A DNA stretch of 34,506 nucleotides from a virus: positions 1 through 34,506 of the IMG/VR virus record IMGVR_UViG_3300046535_001139. One strand, written 5' to 3'. Made by a program: the position numbers and the translations under genes. The notes beneath the pieces were generated by a model. The model made no database searches, had not been told where the DNA came from, and saw nothing but the letters and a program-made list of their open reading frames with translations. This document shows, one piece after another, positions 7,058 to 14,860 of the stretch; within the stretch, counting starts at the first letter, position 1, and each line of letters opens with the position of its first letter.

Positions 7058-7152
7058 TGGAGCACGCGCTCCGCGAGGGCCATCGTCACCGCGACGATCA
7101 CCAGTCCCAGCGAGATGACCGAGAGGGCGAAGGCGAACCGCGCGGCGCTCAC
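7054..7152 (-). CDS. 32-residue membrane microprotein
   Basis: This very short gene (GTG 7152, TGA at 7054) encodes 32 residues that are nearly all one hydrophobic helix (FALSVISLGLVIVAVTMAL) ending in a charged ERVLQ tail. It overlaps the 40-residue gene upstream (GTGA) and the 206-residue gene downstream (GTGA). Exact stop/start coupling on both sides, with a transmembrane-like product, makes it credible in spite of its size. Function unknown; an early membrane protein that affects host physiology or superinfection is possible. Confidence 0.6.
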   Translation of the reverse strand: MSAARFAFALSVISLGLVIVAVTMALAERVLQ

Positions 7153-7271
7153 CCGAAGATCCTCTCGGCCAGCCGCTCCAACGCCTCGTCATCGACGAGA
7201 GCGCGGAGCAGCCAGTCGAGCGCCCCGGCGGTGATGATGAAGACCATGAGGACGGCGACGACGTAGATCAC
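7149..7271 (-). CDS. 40-residue membrane microprotein
   Basis: A 40-residue gene beginning at GTG 7271 inside the stop of the Cro-like gene (GTGA) and ending inside the start of the next microprotein gene. The product has an N-terminal transmembrane helix (MIYVVAVLMVFIITAGALDW) and a short amphipathic, acidic-then-basic tail. It is the second gene of the early operon. Function unknown. Confidence 0.6.
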   Translation of the reverse strand: MIYVVAVLMVFIITAGALDWLLRALVDDEALERLAERIFG

Positions 7272-7489
7272 GCGGCCGACTCCTGGTCGATCGCGTCGCG
7301 GATGCGGCGCTCCATCACGTCGTCGAGAGGCCGCTGGCCGATGAGGATGGCCGATAGCAGGTTCGCGGAGATGCCCGCGCGCTGCGCGACCTTGTACTGC
7401 CGCAACCCGGCAACCTGGATGGCAACGCGAAGGGCGACGTGCCGGGGAAGAGACGAGAGGTCGAGGTACTGGCTATTTCTTGCCGTCAC
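7268..7489 (-). CDS. Cro-like XRE-family regulator
   Basis: The 73-residue protein contains a lambda-type helix-turn-helix: RVAIQVAGLRQYKVAQRAGI followed by SANLLSAILIGQRPLDD. It is the first gene of the leftward early operon and is divergent from the larger XRE gene, the usual Cro/CI arrangement. It probably represses the repressor promoter to favour lytic growth. The GTG start has no good Shine-Dalgarno, and the best promoter places the transcription start at or near this codon, so translation may be leaderless. Confidence 0.8.
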   Translation of the reverse strand: MTARNSQYLDLSSLPRHVALRVAIQVAGLRQYKVAQRAGISANLLSAILIGQRPLDDVMERRIRDAIDQESAA

Positions 7490-7552
7490 ATGTACAACGT
7501 ACCGACCGTCGTGCTAAGTTGTCAAGGGGGGAAGTTGTACACGAGCACAGTG
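7490..7552. promoter_or_regulatory. Divergent immunity promoter/operator region
   Basis: Between the Cro-like and repressor genes lies a perfect 8-bp inverted pair, TGTACAAC (7491-7498) and GTTGTACA (7534-7541), with a related GTTGTCAA near the centre (7518-7525). On the minus strand a consensus -35 TTGACA (7525-7520) is followed after 18 bp by a weak -10 TACGTT (7501-7496), which would start transcription near 7489. The repeats overlap both elements, as expected for operators bound by Cro and the repressor. The rightward promoter is not clear. Confidence 0.6.
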
Positions 7553-7900
7553 ATGTCACCGCGACCACGCTTGGCCGTGATGACGATCACCGACGAGGCG
7601 CAGCAACGAACACGTCGCGGCTACTGGCTGCGATTGGCTCGGCGCCGCGCCGGGCTGACGCTCAAGGAGGTCGCGCAGGCGATGGGCTACTCGCTCCGCT
7701 CCCAGACGACGATCAAGCTCTGGGAGGACGGCCGGCGCGATCCGAGCGACGTGCAGCTCGTGAAGCTCGCGGGCGTCTATGGCGCGCCGCCGGAGCTGTT
7801 CTTCAGCCCGGCGCAGACCGACGAGGAACGATTCGATCAGTGGGTGCGCGAAGCGCTCGCGTCATCCAACCGGTCAAAGCGGGACAGCCGCGCCGGGTAA
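7553..7900 (+). CDS. XRE-family repressor (CI-like)
   Basis: This 115-residue plus-strand protein has an XRE helix-turn-helix: YWLRLARRRAGLTLKEVAQA, then GYSLRSQTTIKLWEDGRRDP and a closing helix VQLVKLAGVYGAPPELFF. A short polar tail follows, with no peptidase (LexA-like) domain, so it resembles simple repressors without an SOS-cleavable half. Divergent placement against the Cro-like gene makes it the likely lysogeny repressor. ATG 7553 is used; ATG 7580 is an alternative, and neither has a strong ribosome site. Confidence 0.8.
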   Translation: MSPRPRLAVMTITDEAQQRTRRGYWLRLARRRAGLTLKEVAQAMGYSLRSQTTIKLWEDGRRDPSDVQLVKLAGVYGAPPELFFSPAQTDEERFDQWVREALASSNRSKRDSRAG

Positions 7901-7909
7901 ATGAAAGAA

Positions 7910-7929
7910 GCCCCGCCCGAAGGCGGGGC
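7910..7929 (+). terminator. GC-rich hairpin between repressor and SHOCT genes
   Basis: A perfect 8-bp stem (GCCCCGCC / GGCGGGGC) with a CGAA loop sits just after the repressor stop. No T-run follows; instead the G-rich ribosome site of the next gene (GGGGAGG) comes directly after. It may be an attenuator or transcript-stabilising hairpin that lowers expression of the downstream gene, rather than a full terminator. Confidence 0.55.
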
Positions 7930-7940
7930 GGGGAGGCGAT

Positions 7941-8237
7941 ATGCCAATCATCGTCATCTGGCTCGTGCTGGCGGTCATCGCCGGCGCGGTCGCGAGCTCC
8001 AAGGGCCGATCGTTCATCGGCTGGTTCCTGTTCGCCGTGTTCCTTTCGCCGCTGATCGGGCTGATCGCGGTGGCTCTGCTGGCGAGCAAAAACCCGGTGC
8101 CAGTGCAGGTCATTGGCGGGACCTATCCGACCGATGCCGCATCCTCGCTCAAGTCGCTGGGCGTCCTCCGCGACGGCGGCGTTATCACGCCCGAGGAGTA
8201 CGAGGCGAAGCGGGCGGAGGTCATTGCTCGGGTGTAG
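7941..8237 (+). CDS. Two-helix membrane protein with C-terminal SHOCT domain
   Basis: The 98-residue protein has two transmembrane helices (IIVIWLVLAVIAGAVA and FIGWFLFAVFLSPLIGLIAV) and ends with a SHOCT motif (LKSLGVLRDGGVITPEEYEA). SHOCT domains are short oligomerisation modules at protein ends. The strong ribosome site GGGGAGG lies 4 nt before the ATG. Because it is expressed with the repressor from the lysogenic strand, a role in superinfection exclusion or lysogenic conversion is a reasonable inference. Its 3' end overlaps the convergent late-operon end by 17 bases. Confidence 0.8.
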   Translation: MPIIVIWLVLAVIAGAVASSKGRSFIGWFLFAVFLSPLIGLIAVALLASKNPVPVQVIGGTYPTDAASSLKSLGVLRDGGVITPEEYEAKRAEVIARV

Positions 8238-8427
8238 GCGGATCCTGGAGCAGCAGCTCGCCGGTCGTATCGTCGAAGCCTGTCACGTCCCCGAGGGTGA
8301 GCCCCTTCGCTAGGACGACGCCCGCGAGGAAGTCGACAAGCTGTTGCTCGGCTCGCTCGCGGGCCTTGTAGCGGGCAGCAAGCTCGCTGACCGCGGCCTT
8401 GGGCAGCCGGACGCGCCTCTCGCTCAT
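8221..8427 (-). CDS. Small helical hypothetical protein, end of late operon
   Basis: A 68-residue protein with a basic start (SERRVRLPKAAVSELAARY), a helical middle and an acidic end with DDTTGELLLQDPP. Its ATG directly follows the stop of the upstream tail gene. It is the last leftward gene of the late operon and converges with the SHOCT gene. The pattern resembles small phage tail-end proteins of unknown role. Confidence 0.6.
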   Translation of the reverse strand: MSERRVRLPKAAVSELAARYKARERAEQQLVDFLAGVVLAKGLTLGDVTGFDDTTGELLLQDPPTPEQ

Positions 8428-9300
8428 CTATGCCCCGATGAGTCCGTGCGTGATGAGGTCCTGCTCGAGCGCCATGACGACGCCGGCGAGCGTCGCAAGC
8501 GTCACGCCCGAGGTCGTGAAGGTCGCGCGCGATGGCGTGCCGGTGGCGACCGTCCAGCCCGTTTGCCGGGTGGTGACGACCTGCGTCCCGGCAACCGCAT
8601 AGGAGTCGCCAGCGGCGAGGGAGAGGATGTTGGCAGCCGTCCGCGACAGGACAACGTCGACAGCACCGCTGCCCGCCCCCCAGCTCATCGCTCCGTCGGC
8701 GCCCATCGTCCAGCGCTGCACGGCGTCGCCGGTGACGAGGCTGTCGTAGGTCAACGAGCCAGCAACCGCAGCCGAAGCGCGGACGCGCGTCTCGGTGAAG
8801 CGCATGATCGCGGTCGCGGCCCGTTCAAGGACGCTGTCGACGGCGCCGGCTCCGGAGCCCCAACTCATCTTGCCGTCGGCGCCCATCGTCCAGCGTTGGA
8901 CAGCGTCGCCTGTGACGAGCGTGTCATAGGTCAGGGTCGCCGCTGATGCCCCGGTCGCGCGAAGGCGGGTTTCGAGGGCACCCCAGATGCCGACTCCGAT
9001 CCGCTGGACGGTGACATCGGCGACGCTGGCGCCGTTGCCCAGCAGGATCCGGCCATCGGCGCCGACGATGATCCGCTGCTGGGTATCACCCGTCACGGCT
9101 CCGCGGAGGACATGGTCGCCTGCGGTCGGGCGGATGATCGAGAGGTAGGTCGCCGTTCCCGTATCCGCTGTCGTCGAGCCCGTGATCAGGTCCAGCGACC
9201 CCTTGAGGAAGAGGGCGTGATCGCGGACCTCCGCGTTCATCTGGGCGGCCGTCAGGACCGAGGCGGCCGTGAAGGTGATCGGGGCGGTCCACGTGCTCAT
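8428..9300 (-). CDS. Tail/fibre-type structural protein with internal repeats
   Basis: The 290-residue protein starts with a segment common at the N-terminus of phage tail appendage proteins (TAPITFTAASVLTAAQMN, then a helix with RDHALFLKGSLDLI). The rest is beta-type and repetitive: two close repeats of about 62 residues share LVTGDAVQRWTMGADG and MSWG, and a weaker third copy precedes them (VTGDTQQRIIVGADG). The end (ALEQDLITHGLIGA) may be an oligomerisation tip. It follows the tail spike gene, so it is probably a distal virion fibre or baseplate-attached protein. Confidence 0.7.
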   Translation of the reverse strand: MSTWTAPITFTAASVLTAAQMNAEVRDHALFLKGSLDLITGSTTADTGTATYLSIIRPTAGDHVLRGAVTGDTQQRIIVGADGRILLGNGASVADVTVQRIGVGIWGALETRLRATGASAATLTYDTLVTGDAVQRWTMGADGKMSWGSGAGAVDSVLERAATAIMRFTETRVRASAAVAGSLTYDSLVTGDAVQRWTMGADGAMSWGAGSGAVDVVLSRTAANILSLAAGDSYAVAGTQVVTTRQTGWTVATGTPSRATFTTSGVTLATLAGVVMALEQDLITHGLIGA

Positions 9301-9304
9301 CGCA

Positions 9305-10399
9305 TCACTTGTCGAATGAACAGGAGTTGTAGACGACCGTACCGCCGTCCGTCACGGCTGTGCTCGTCGTGCTCGTCGCGGTGACGCTGGTCATCGTGAT
9401 CTGCGGCCCCGGCGTCTGGTGGAAGCTGCGGTTGCGGAAGGAGTTGGTGACCGTCCCGCCGTTGATGACGTAGTCGGTCCCGTTGCCCCAGATCAGGTAG
9501 GCGACATTGAAGGCGCCGGTGCTGCCCATGACCCAGCCGCTGACTGAGACGTGATCCGGACCAGGGGCGGGCGACGGGTCGCCCTGGTAGGACTGGAAGC
9601 CGCCGACATTGCTGGCGCCGGGGCTGAAGTTCCAGTCGTCGAAGGTCAGGTACTGGTTGCGAACGCCGCGAGCATTGCTGACGTAGACGCCCCACTCCGA
9701 GAAGGTGCCGGGGCCGGTGATCGAGCGGACGTCGACATGGCTGAAGCCGAAGTGGTGGGCCTCGTAGGGATGGACGAGGCCGGTCTGGCTGATCGACCAG
9801 TTCTGGAACTTGAACCGGCCGGCCGAGCCGTCGAAGTTGATGTAGCGGCACGTCGAGACGAAGCCGATGAGGAAGATCTCGTTGATGTTCGTCCCGAGCC
9901 CCGTGCCGTCGAAGATCACCGTGGCACCAGCCGCGGGCTTGACCGTCAGCGGTCGGGCCGTGCGGTCCTTGTCGAGACGAATGCCCTTCCAGGCGTACGT
10001 GCCGGCCGCGAGCTCGATGACGTCAATCGTCATGTCGTTGACCGCCGCGACGAAGTCGGCCGCGGTGTTCGCGTTCGTGAGGTGCGTTGTGACCCCCGCC
10101 GGCGGCGGGTTCACGGGGATGATCGGGTTCGGCTGCGGCACCTCGGTCAGGTTGATCGATCGCGTGCCCCAGCCGAGCAACGGCGTGCCGTCGATGCTGA
10201 TGCGCCCGAGAACGCGCTCCAGCTCCGCCACCCGATCAACGGTCAGGTTGATCGGGTCCGTGTCCGGGCCGAGCAGCGGCGTGCCGTCGACATTGACGCG
10301 CCCCAGCGTCCGCTCGAGCTCGGTGATCCGGTTCTCATCGACGGTTGTCGTCGTGCTGGTCGCGCCCGACTTGGGCCGCTGCTCGAAGTTGAGCGTCAC
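9305..10399 (-). CDS. Right-handed beta-helix tail spike (pectate-lyase-like)
   Basis: The 364-residue protein has two short N-terminal repeats (ENRITELERTLGRVNVDGTP, then RVAELERVLGRISIDGTP) that could form a coiled trimer stalk. They are followed by a parallel beta-helix domain: VIELAAGTYAWKGIRLDK, KPAAGATVIFDG, YINFDGSAGRFKF, YLTFDDWNF, YVINGGTVTN. This is the layout of tail spikes that bind or degrade surface polysaccharide. GTG 10399 with GGGAGA upstream is the start; the same frame remains open far upstream inside the next gene, but that part is a shadow. No catalytic residues can be assigned. Confidence 0.8.
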   Translation of the reverse strand: MTLNFEQRPKSGATSTTTTVDENRITELERTLGRVNVDGTPLLGPDTDPINLTVDRVAELERVLGRISIDGTPLLGWGTRSINLTEVPQPNPIIPVNPPPAGVTTHLTNANTAADFVAAVNDMTIDVIELAAGTYAWKGIRLDKDRTARPLTVKPAAGATVIFDGTGLGTNINEIFLIGFVSTCRYINFDGSAGRFKFQNWSISQTGLVHPYEAHHFGFSHVDVRSITGPGTFSEWGVYVSNARGVRNQYLTFDDWNFSPGASNVGGFQSYQGDPSPAPGPDHVSVSGWVMGSTGAFNVAYLIWGNGTDYVINGGTVTNSFRNRSFHQTPGPQITMTSVTATSTTSTAVTDGGTVVYNSCSFDK

Positions 10400-10410
10400 C
10401 GTTTGTCTCC

Positions 10411-12219
10411 CTATGTCCCGAGGAGGGCGGCGCCGTTGAGGGCGCTGGTGTCGAGGATGAACAGGCCCGTCACGACGGTCGAGCGCGGCTCGATCCCAAA
10501 CGTCGTGTCCCACTGCGCGGCGGCCGTGCTGACGTGGTAGTCGATGCGGTTGACGATGCCGGTGATTGCTGCGGCCTGGACGCGCCGGACGTTGACCGAG
10601 ATCGAATCGCCGAGGGACCGAGCCACCGCAGTCGGGAAGATGTTGGTGACCGTGGGGCTGGTCCGCGGGATCGTCCCCGGATAGCGCTCGACCAGTCGTT
10701 GGGCGAGGCTGCCCGCGATCGGCGTGGACGAGATGAAGTCGGCGCTGACCGTATTGCCGACGAACGTCCCGAGGGTGCTCGTCGTCGTATAGGTCGCCGA
10801 AGCCGGGACGGCGGTCTGGACGGTGCCGAAGACGCTGAGCTCCGTGACAAGGGCGTCGGATCCGCCCGCGGTGATGACGATCTTGGCCGAGTGGTTGAAG
10901 GCCGTCATGACCACGCTCGGCGAGCCGGTGGCGGTATAGCCGACGACGGCTCCCGTGGTCCCATCGGCGAAGCTCGCCCAATAGGTCGCGCTGGTTCCCG
11001 CCGGGAGGCTGATCGGGACCTCGGTCGACTCCCAGATCGTGCCCGGCACGTCCGGTTGGCGGAGCGAGTAGTCGACGCGCTGCACCGTCCGGATGTCGTC
11101 GGGCAGCCAATCCAGCTGCGCCCCGGTGATGGTGTCGTCGATCGTATCGGCGAGCGCCTGGGTGAGCATCTGGTAGTCGGTCTTGGTGACGTACTGGAAC
11201 AGGACCGACGGGCTAGGGTCGTAGTCGACGTAGCCGAGCGACTCGGTCGATTGGTCAACCGAGGCAAGGAGCGAGACGGCGTCGGCCTCGTCGGCGCCCG
11301 TCAGCGGCTTGTTGGCCTCGTAGTCCATGACCGAGAGCGACCGCCGCCCGGCAGGCTCGCCGATGGCATCGAGGATGGCGCCGCGGAACTCGGAGATGGA
11401 GCGCGTCAGAGAGGAGGCGATACTGATCGAGTTGAACGTCGCCCAGCCCGCCACCGGATCCTCGCAGAAGAGCGAGACGAACTTGTCAACGACGTTCGGG
11501 CTGACACGCTTGACCGTGCCATAGAAGAGGCCGTAGGGGATGCCCGCGTAGGAGGCGCGGGCGTAGACGACCCGCCCGATCTGGAGCTCGAACGGCAGCA
11601 CGCCGTCGGTGTAGATGAGGTCGTCGTTCTTGACGTTGAGGGTCATCGTGCCCCGCGCCGGGCCGCCCTCGAAGTTCGCGCCGAGGCTGGCGTTGAGGTC
11701 GTCGATGCGCGAGGTCAGGTCGTCGGCGACGGCATAGACCTCGGCGTCATCAATGTCGACGGTCATGATGGCCGCCGAGTTCGTGTAGACGTTGACCTGG
11801 ATGTCAGTCCGGTTGCCGGTCGGCGTGAAGTCGACGGAGTAGGCGGCCCACGACGCTGTGACCGTGAAGGTGCTCACCGCCCGGTCGCCGACGGTCCCGA
11901 GCGAACCGATGCGGATGCCACAGGTCGTCGCGCCCGAGATCGACTTCAGGTAGACGCGGAAGCGGTAGGCGACACCCGACGAGAAGCTCGAGGACATGAC
12001 GAACTTGACGCCGGAGCCATTGGTGGCGGTCGTGACCAGCCGGCCAACTGCGGCGCCCATATACGGCGCGGACACCGTCCGGGTGATGGATGTCGCGGCT
12101 GCCTGGATGCCAGCCGCCACCGACCAGCCCGAGGTGTCCGTCTCGAAGCCGTCATTGGCGAGGCGGGTGAGGCCGAGCTGGTCGAAGTTGACCCGGACGT
12201 CGAGGAGCGGGACGGCCAT
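10411..12219 (-). CDS. Tail hub/baseplate protein with N-terminal carbohydrate-binding module
   Basis: The 602-residue protein begins with a short strand (VPLLDVRVNFDQLG), then a carbohydrate-binding-module-like jelly roll (NDGFETDTSGWSVAAG to about residue 160). It continues with a segment typical of siphophage hub proteins (FEGGPARGTMTLNVKNDDLI, ELQIGRVVYARASYAG, VSLFCEDPVAGW). Later beta-rich domains run to the C-terminus. It sits directly after the tape measure gene (1-base overlap), where distal tail and hub proteins are expected. The CBM insertion suggests contact with host glycans. Confidence 0.75.
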   Translation of the reverse strand: MAVPLLDVRVNFDQLGLTRLANDGFETDTSGWSVAAGIQAAATSITRTVSAPYMGAAVGRLVTTATNGSGVKFVMSSSFSSGVAYRFRVYLKSISGATTCGIRIGSLGTVGDRAVSTFTVTASWAAYSVDFTPTGNRTDIQVNVYTNSAAIMTVDIDDAEVYAVADDLTSRIDDLNASLGANFEGGPARGTMTLNVKNDDLIYTDGVLPFELQIGRVVYARASYAGIPYGLFYGTVKRVSPNVVDKFVSLFCEDPVAGWATFNSISIASSLTRSISEFRGAILDAIGEPAGRRSLSVMDYEANKPLTGADEADAVSLLASVDQSTESLGYVDYDPSPSVLFQYVTKTDYQMLTQALADTIDDTITGAQLDWLPDDIRTVQRVDYSLRQPDVPGTIWESTEVPISLPAGTSATYWASFADGTTGAVVGYTATGSPSVVMTAFNHSAKIVITAGGSDALVTELSVFGTVQTAVPASATYTTTSTLGTFVGNTVSADFISSTPIAGSLAQRLVERYPGTIPRTSPTVTNIFPTAVARSLGDSISVNVRRVQAAAITGIVNRIDYHVSTAAAQWDTTFGIEPRSTVVTGLFILDTSALNGAALLGT

Positions 12220-13937
12220 CAGGAAAGGATCGACTGGCGCCGCAGCTCGCGGACTAGCTCGGGTACGACGGTCTGCGAGAACCGCTGCTGGTCGGCGGTT
12301 GAGCTGACGAGCGGCGCATAGGTCATGTTGACGACGACGCTACCGCCCGAGCCGCCTGAACTACCACCGCCGGTGCCCGGCAGGACGAAGCCGCCGCTGC
12401 TGCCCATGACGAGCGTCTCCCGGCCATGTTCGCCGACGGTGTAGGTGTTGCCCGCGGTGACAGGTCCGCCCGTGGCTCGTGGGATCGGCTGGCCTGGATG
12501 GGCGATGGCGTATTGCAGGGCAATCGCCGCGTCCTTGATCCGGCTTTCCGCGGTCGTGGCCCGGTCGCGCAACTTGATGAGGAGGGCGATCTCATCAAGG
12601 ATCACGGCGCGCTCGGCTCCGTGCGCCTTCCCTAGTCGCGTGAACAGGCTGCTCATCGCCTTCGCGACGCCCGACGCTCCCTTCGCGCCAGCCGCCGCGA
12701 GGTCGAGGAGATAGCTCTCCTGGTCCTTCCCGAGCTGGTGGAGGGCCTCCCGCGCGTCCTTCTTCTGGGCCGCAGTCGCAGTCTTCGAGGCGAGGATGCG
12801 CTCGTTCTTGGCGATGTCGGCGTTGGTCGCGAGGAGCTTGTCGTTGGTGATAATCGGGTCGTAGTAGCCATCGATCAGCGCCTGCGCGTCAGCCTTGAGG
12901 CCCCTGACCATGTCCTCGGATGATTGCTTGACCCCATCGAGAGCGCCGGCCGTGGTGTCCGCCGCATCGCCGACATCGCCGAGCGCTTTGGCGTTACTGG
13001 CAGCGGCCTCGCTGCCGGTGTCGAAGGACTTCGCTGCATCGTACTGGGCCTTCGTATAGCCCGTCAGCGGATCAATGCCCTGCTGGATCTCGTAGTTGAT
13101 CTCGGTGACGGACTTGCCCGTCAGCTGCACGGCTTCGGCGAGATTGATCTGCTTCTTCGTCCAGTCGCCCGTCATGGCCGTCGCATCTCGGAACGGCTTG
13201 CCGAGTGCGTCCATGACGACCATGAGGCCGTTGAGTGCATCCACGACGAGCGGCAGGATGACCCCGCCGAACTGCTCCATCGCCTCGCCGATGCGGACCT
13301 GGGCGGCGAGGAGCTTGCCACCGGCCGTGTTGGCATATGCCTCGGCCTGTCCCGATGCCACCTTCTCGACAGCGGCCAGTGCCTCGGTTGCCGTAGCGTT
13401 CTTCGGCAGCTGGATGCCGAGCGCCTTCAGCGCTCGGTACTGGCCGCCCTCGACCTTGATCAGCGCGTTCGACGCATCCTGCAGCGAGATGCCCTTGAAC
13501 CGCGCGAGGTCCATCGCGACGTTCTGGATCTCCTGGGCCTTGGCGACGTCGTGGGTCGCACCGACCAGCAGCGCGAGGCTGTTGCGGAGATCGTCGTCCA
13601 TGAAGCCCAAGCGCTGGGCCGACAGGATGTTCTTCTCGATGGCGTCGGTGTTGCCGGCGAAGCCCGGGATATTCGCCTTGAGCGAGGCGCCGAGCCTCTT
13701 CTGGCTCTCCTCGTCCTGCATCGCCGCCTTGATGGCGTCGCCGAGGAAGCCGACTGCCCCGGCCGCGGCGTCCTCGATAAGACCGAACCCGACCGCGACG
13801 GCCTTGGCGCCGACGTTGCCGAAGAGGCTGGCCGCACTGCCCTTGCCGCCGAGCCGGTCGAAGTTGTCTGCGATCTTGGCCAGGGAGCCGCTGACCTTGT
13901 CGTCGAGCGTCGCCTTGAACTTGATCTCGTTGCTCAC
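12219..13937 (-). CDS. Tape measure protein
   Basis: The 572-residue protein is helical and Ala-rich with tape-measure hallmarks: an N-terminal KATLDDKVSGSLAKIADNFD, hydrophobic helices (VAVGFGLIEDAAAGAVGFLG, FGGVILPLVVDALNGLMVVM), a region of TMP type (FKGISLQDASNALIKVEGGQ) and a Gly-rich C-terminus. Tape measure proteins set tail length at about 0.15 nm per residue, which would give a tail of roughly 85 nm. It is placed after the tail assembly genes and before the hub, and its start overlaps the preceding stop by 4 bases. Confidence 0.9.
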   Translation of the reverse strand: MSNEIKFKATLDDKVSGSLAKIADNFDRLGGKGSAASLFGNVGAKAVAVGFGLIEDAAAGAVGFLGDAIKAAMQDEESQKRLGASLKANIPGFAGNTDAIEKNILSAQRLGFMDDDLRNSLALLVGATHDVAKAQEIQNVAMDLARFKGISLQDASNALIKVEGGQYRALKALGIQLPKNATATEALAAVEKVASGQAEAYANTAGGKLLAAQVRIGEAMEQFGGVILPLVVDALNGLMVVMDALGKPFRDATAMTGDWTKKQINLAEAVQLTGKSVTEINYEIQQGIDPLTGYTKAQYDAAKSFDTGSEAAASNAKALGDVGDAADTTAGALDGVKQSSEDMVRGLKADAQALIDGYYDPIITNDKLLATNADIAKNERILASKTATAAQKKDAREALHQLGKDQESYLLDLAAAGAKGASGVAKAMSSLFTRLGKAHGAERAVILDEIALLIKLRDRATTAESRIKDAAIALQYAIAHPGQPIPRATGGPVTAGNTYTVGEHGRETLVMGSSGGFVLPGTGGGSSGGSGGSVVVNMTYAPLVSSTADQQRFSQTVVPELVRELRRQSILS

Positions 13938-14347
13938 TGGAGGCCCTTCAGCAGCTCGGCCTGGTTGACGGCCCGCGAGGAGCGCAAGCGTGCCGTCGTC
14001 CGCCGCATGGCATGGGTCTGCGCCTCAACGCGCGAGGCGGCGGCCATGAGGCTGATGCCCTGCGCCCCGCTGAATTCGCGGTTGCTGACCGACACGGTCG
14101 CGGTGACCTGCCAGCGCTTGGCTGACAGGCTTGAGGTCCGGCCCTTGACGTGATCGGAGACCCGATCGCCGAGGGCGCGGATCGGCTCCCGCCGGTTCTC
14201 GCCGACTCGCATCCTGGCCCTTGCGTCGGCCTCACCCTCGCGGGCAAGCGCGTCCATCATCACCCGGACGTTCTGGCGAAACGTCTTCTTCGGGTCCTTG
14301 GTGAAGAACGGCCCCTTCAGGCTGATCTCCGACTTGAACACTGCCAT
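13934..14347 (-). CDS. Small basic tail-region protein
   Basis: The 137-residue protein (ATG 14347, start overlapping the previous stop by one base, TGATG) is basic and helical, with a KGPFFTKDPKKTFRQNVRVM start. It lies between the tail chaperone and the tape measure, the slot where a second tail-assembly protein is often made by frameshifting. Here the gene has its own ATG, and I see no slippery heptamer in the overlap. It resembles minor tail or HK97 gp10-like proteins only loosely. Confidence 0.6.
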   Translation of the reverse strand: MAVFKSEISLKGPFFTKDPKKTFRQNVRVMMDALAREGEADARARMRVGENRREPIRALGDRVSDHVKGRTSSLSAKRWQVTATVSVSNREFSGAQGISLMAAASRVEAQTHAMRRTTARLRSSRAVNQAELLKGLQ

Positions 14348-14853
14348 CAGGACTCCGTCATCGGCTTCGCGTTGCGGATCTGCTGGACCAGCGCCAGGAG
14401 CAGGGCATCGGTCGCATCGAGCTCGGCCGGCGACCAGCGGCCATCGGTCGCGAGGAGCAGGGCGTCCTTGAATGTCTCGGGGTCGGGCAGGCTCCTTACC
14501 TCGGTCTCCCCGACTCGCTGGCCCATGACCAGCCGCCCGATGAGCTTCGCGTAGGCCTGGTTGGGGACGGTCGCCCCGAGCCATGCATCGCTGCTCTTCT
14601 CGAAGAGCTCGTCGATGATGTCATCGGGCGCCCGCTCGATGGCGTCTGGGTCAGCGATGGGGATCGCCACACCATCGGGGTCGAGGACGTGCCACTCACG
14701 GACGAAGGCCCGGACGATCGTCGTCTGCCAGTCGAAGGCGAGGCCGGGATCGGATCGCGAGCGGGCTGCCGCGACCTTGATCTCCTTGTCGGTGCCGTGG
14801 TTGATCCGTTCGCGGAGATCGGCCCACTGGCCGTCGCGCAGCTCGACGCGCAT
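14347..14853 (-). CDS. Tail assembly chaperone-like protein
   Basis: The 168-residue protein (ATG 14853, preceded by GGGAG) has RVELRDGQWADLRERINHGT near the start and a C-terminal helical part with LLLATDGRWSPAELDATDAL. Length, acidic helical character and placement between the major tail protein and the tape measure fit the tail assembly chaperone. Its ribosome site lies just downstream of a strong hairpin whose loop could pair with it. The neighbouring frame is open across the junction, so a frameshift product cannot be excluded. Confidence 0.68.
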   Translation of the reverse strand: MRVELRDGQWADLRERINHGTDKEIKVAAARSRSDPGLAFDWQTTIVRAFVREWHVLDPDGVAIPIADPDAIERAPDDIIDELFEKSSDAWLGATVPNQAYAKLIGRLVMGQRVGETEVRSLPDPETFKDALLLATDGRWSPAELDATDALLLALVQQIRNAKPMTES

Positions 14854-14860
14854 GGTCGCT

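Noticed and set aside
7058-7192. Upstream extension of the 206-residue early gene
   Set aside because: It would overlap two coupled membrane microprotein genes, and the extra residues are Arg/Gly-rich without sense.
10400-11110. N-terminal extension of the tail spike frame
   Set aside because: The extra residues are Arg/Pro-rich shadow sequence over the hub gene; GTG 10399 has a ribosome site and sits after the hub stop.
10534-12321. Long plus-strand open frame (595 codons) opposite the tail hub gene
   Set aside because: It is a shadow of the hub and tape measure coding strand: very rich in Arg, Asp and Gly, no domain sense, and opposite well-recognised proteins. The same holds for long plus frames at 12924-14153, 23538-24665, 26179-27459 and 27150-28775.
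13934-14584. Classical -1 frameshift between tail chaperone and following gene
   Set aside because: The frame is open across the junction, but no slippery heptamer was seen and the second gene has its own ATG overlapping the stop.
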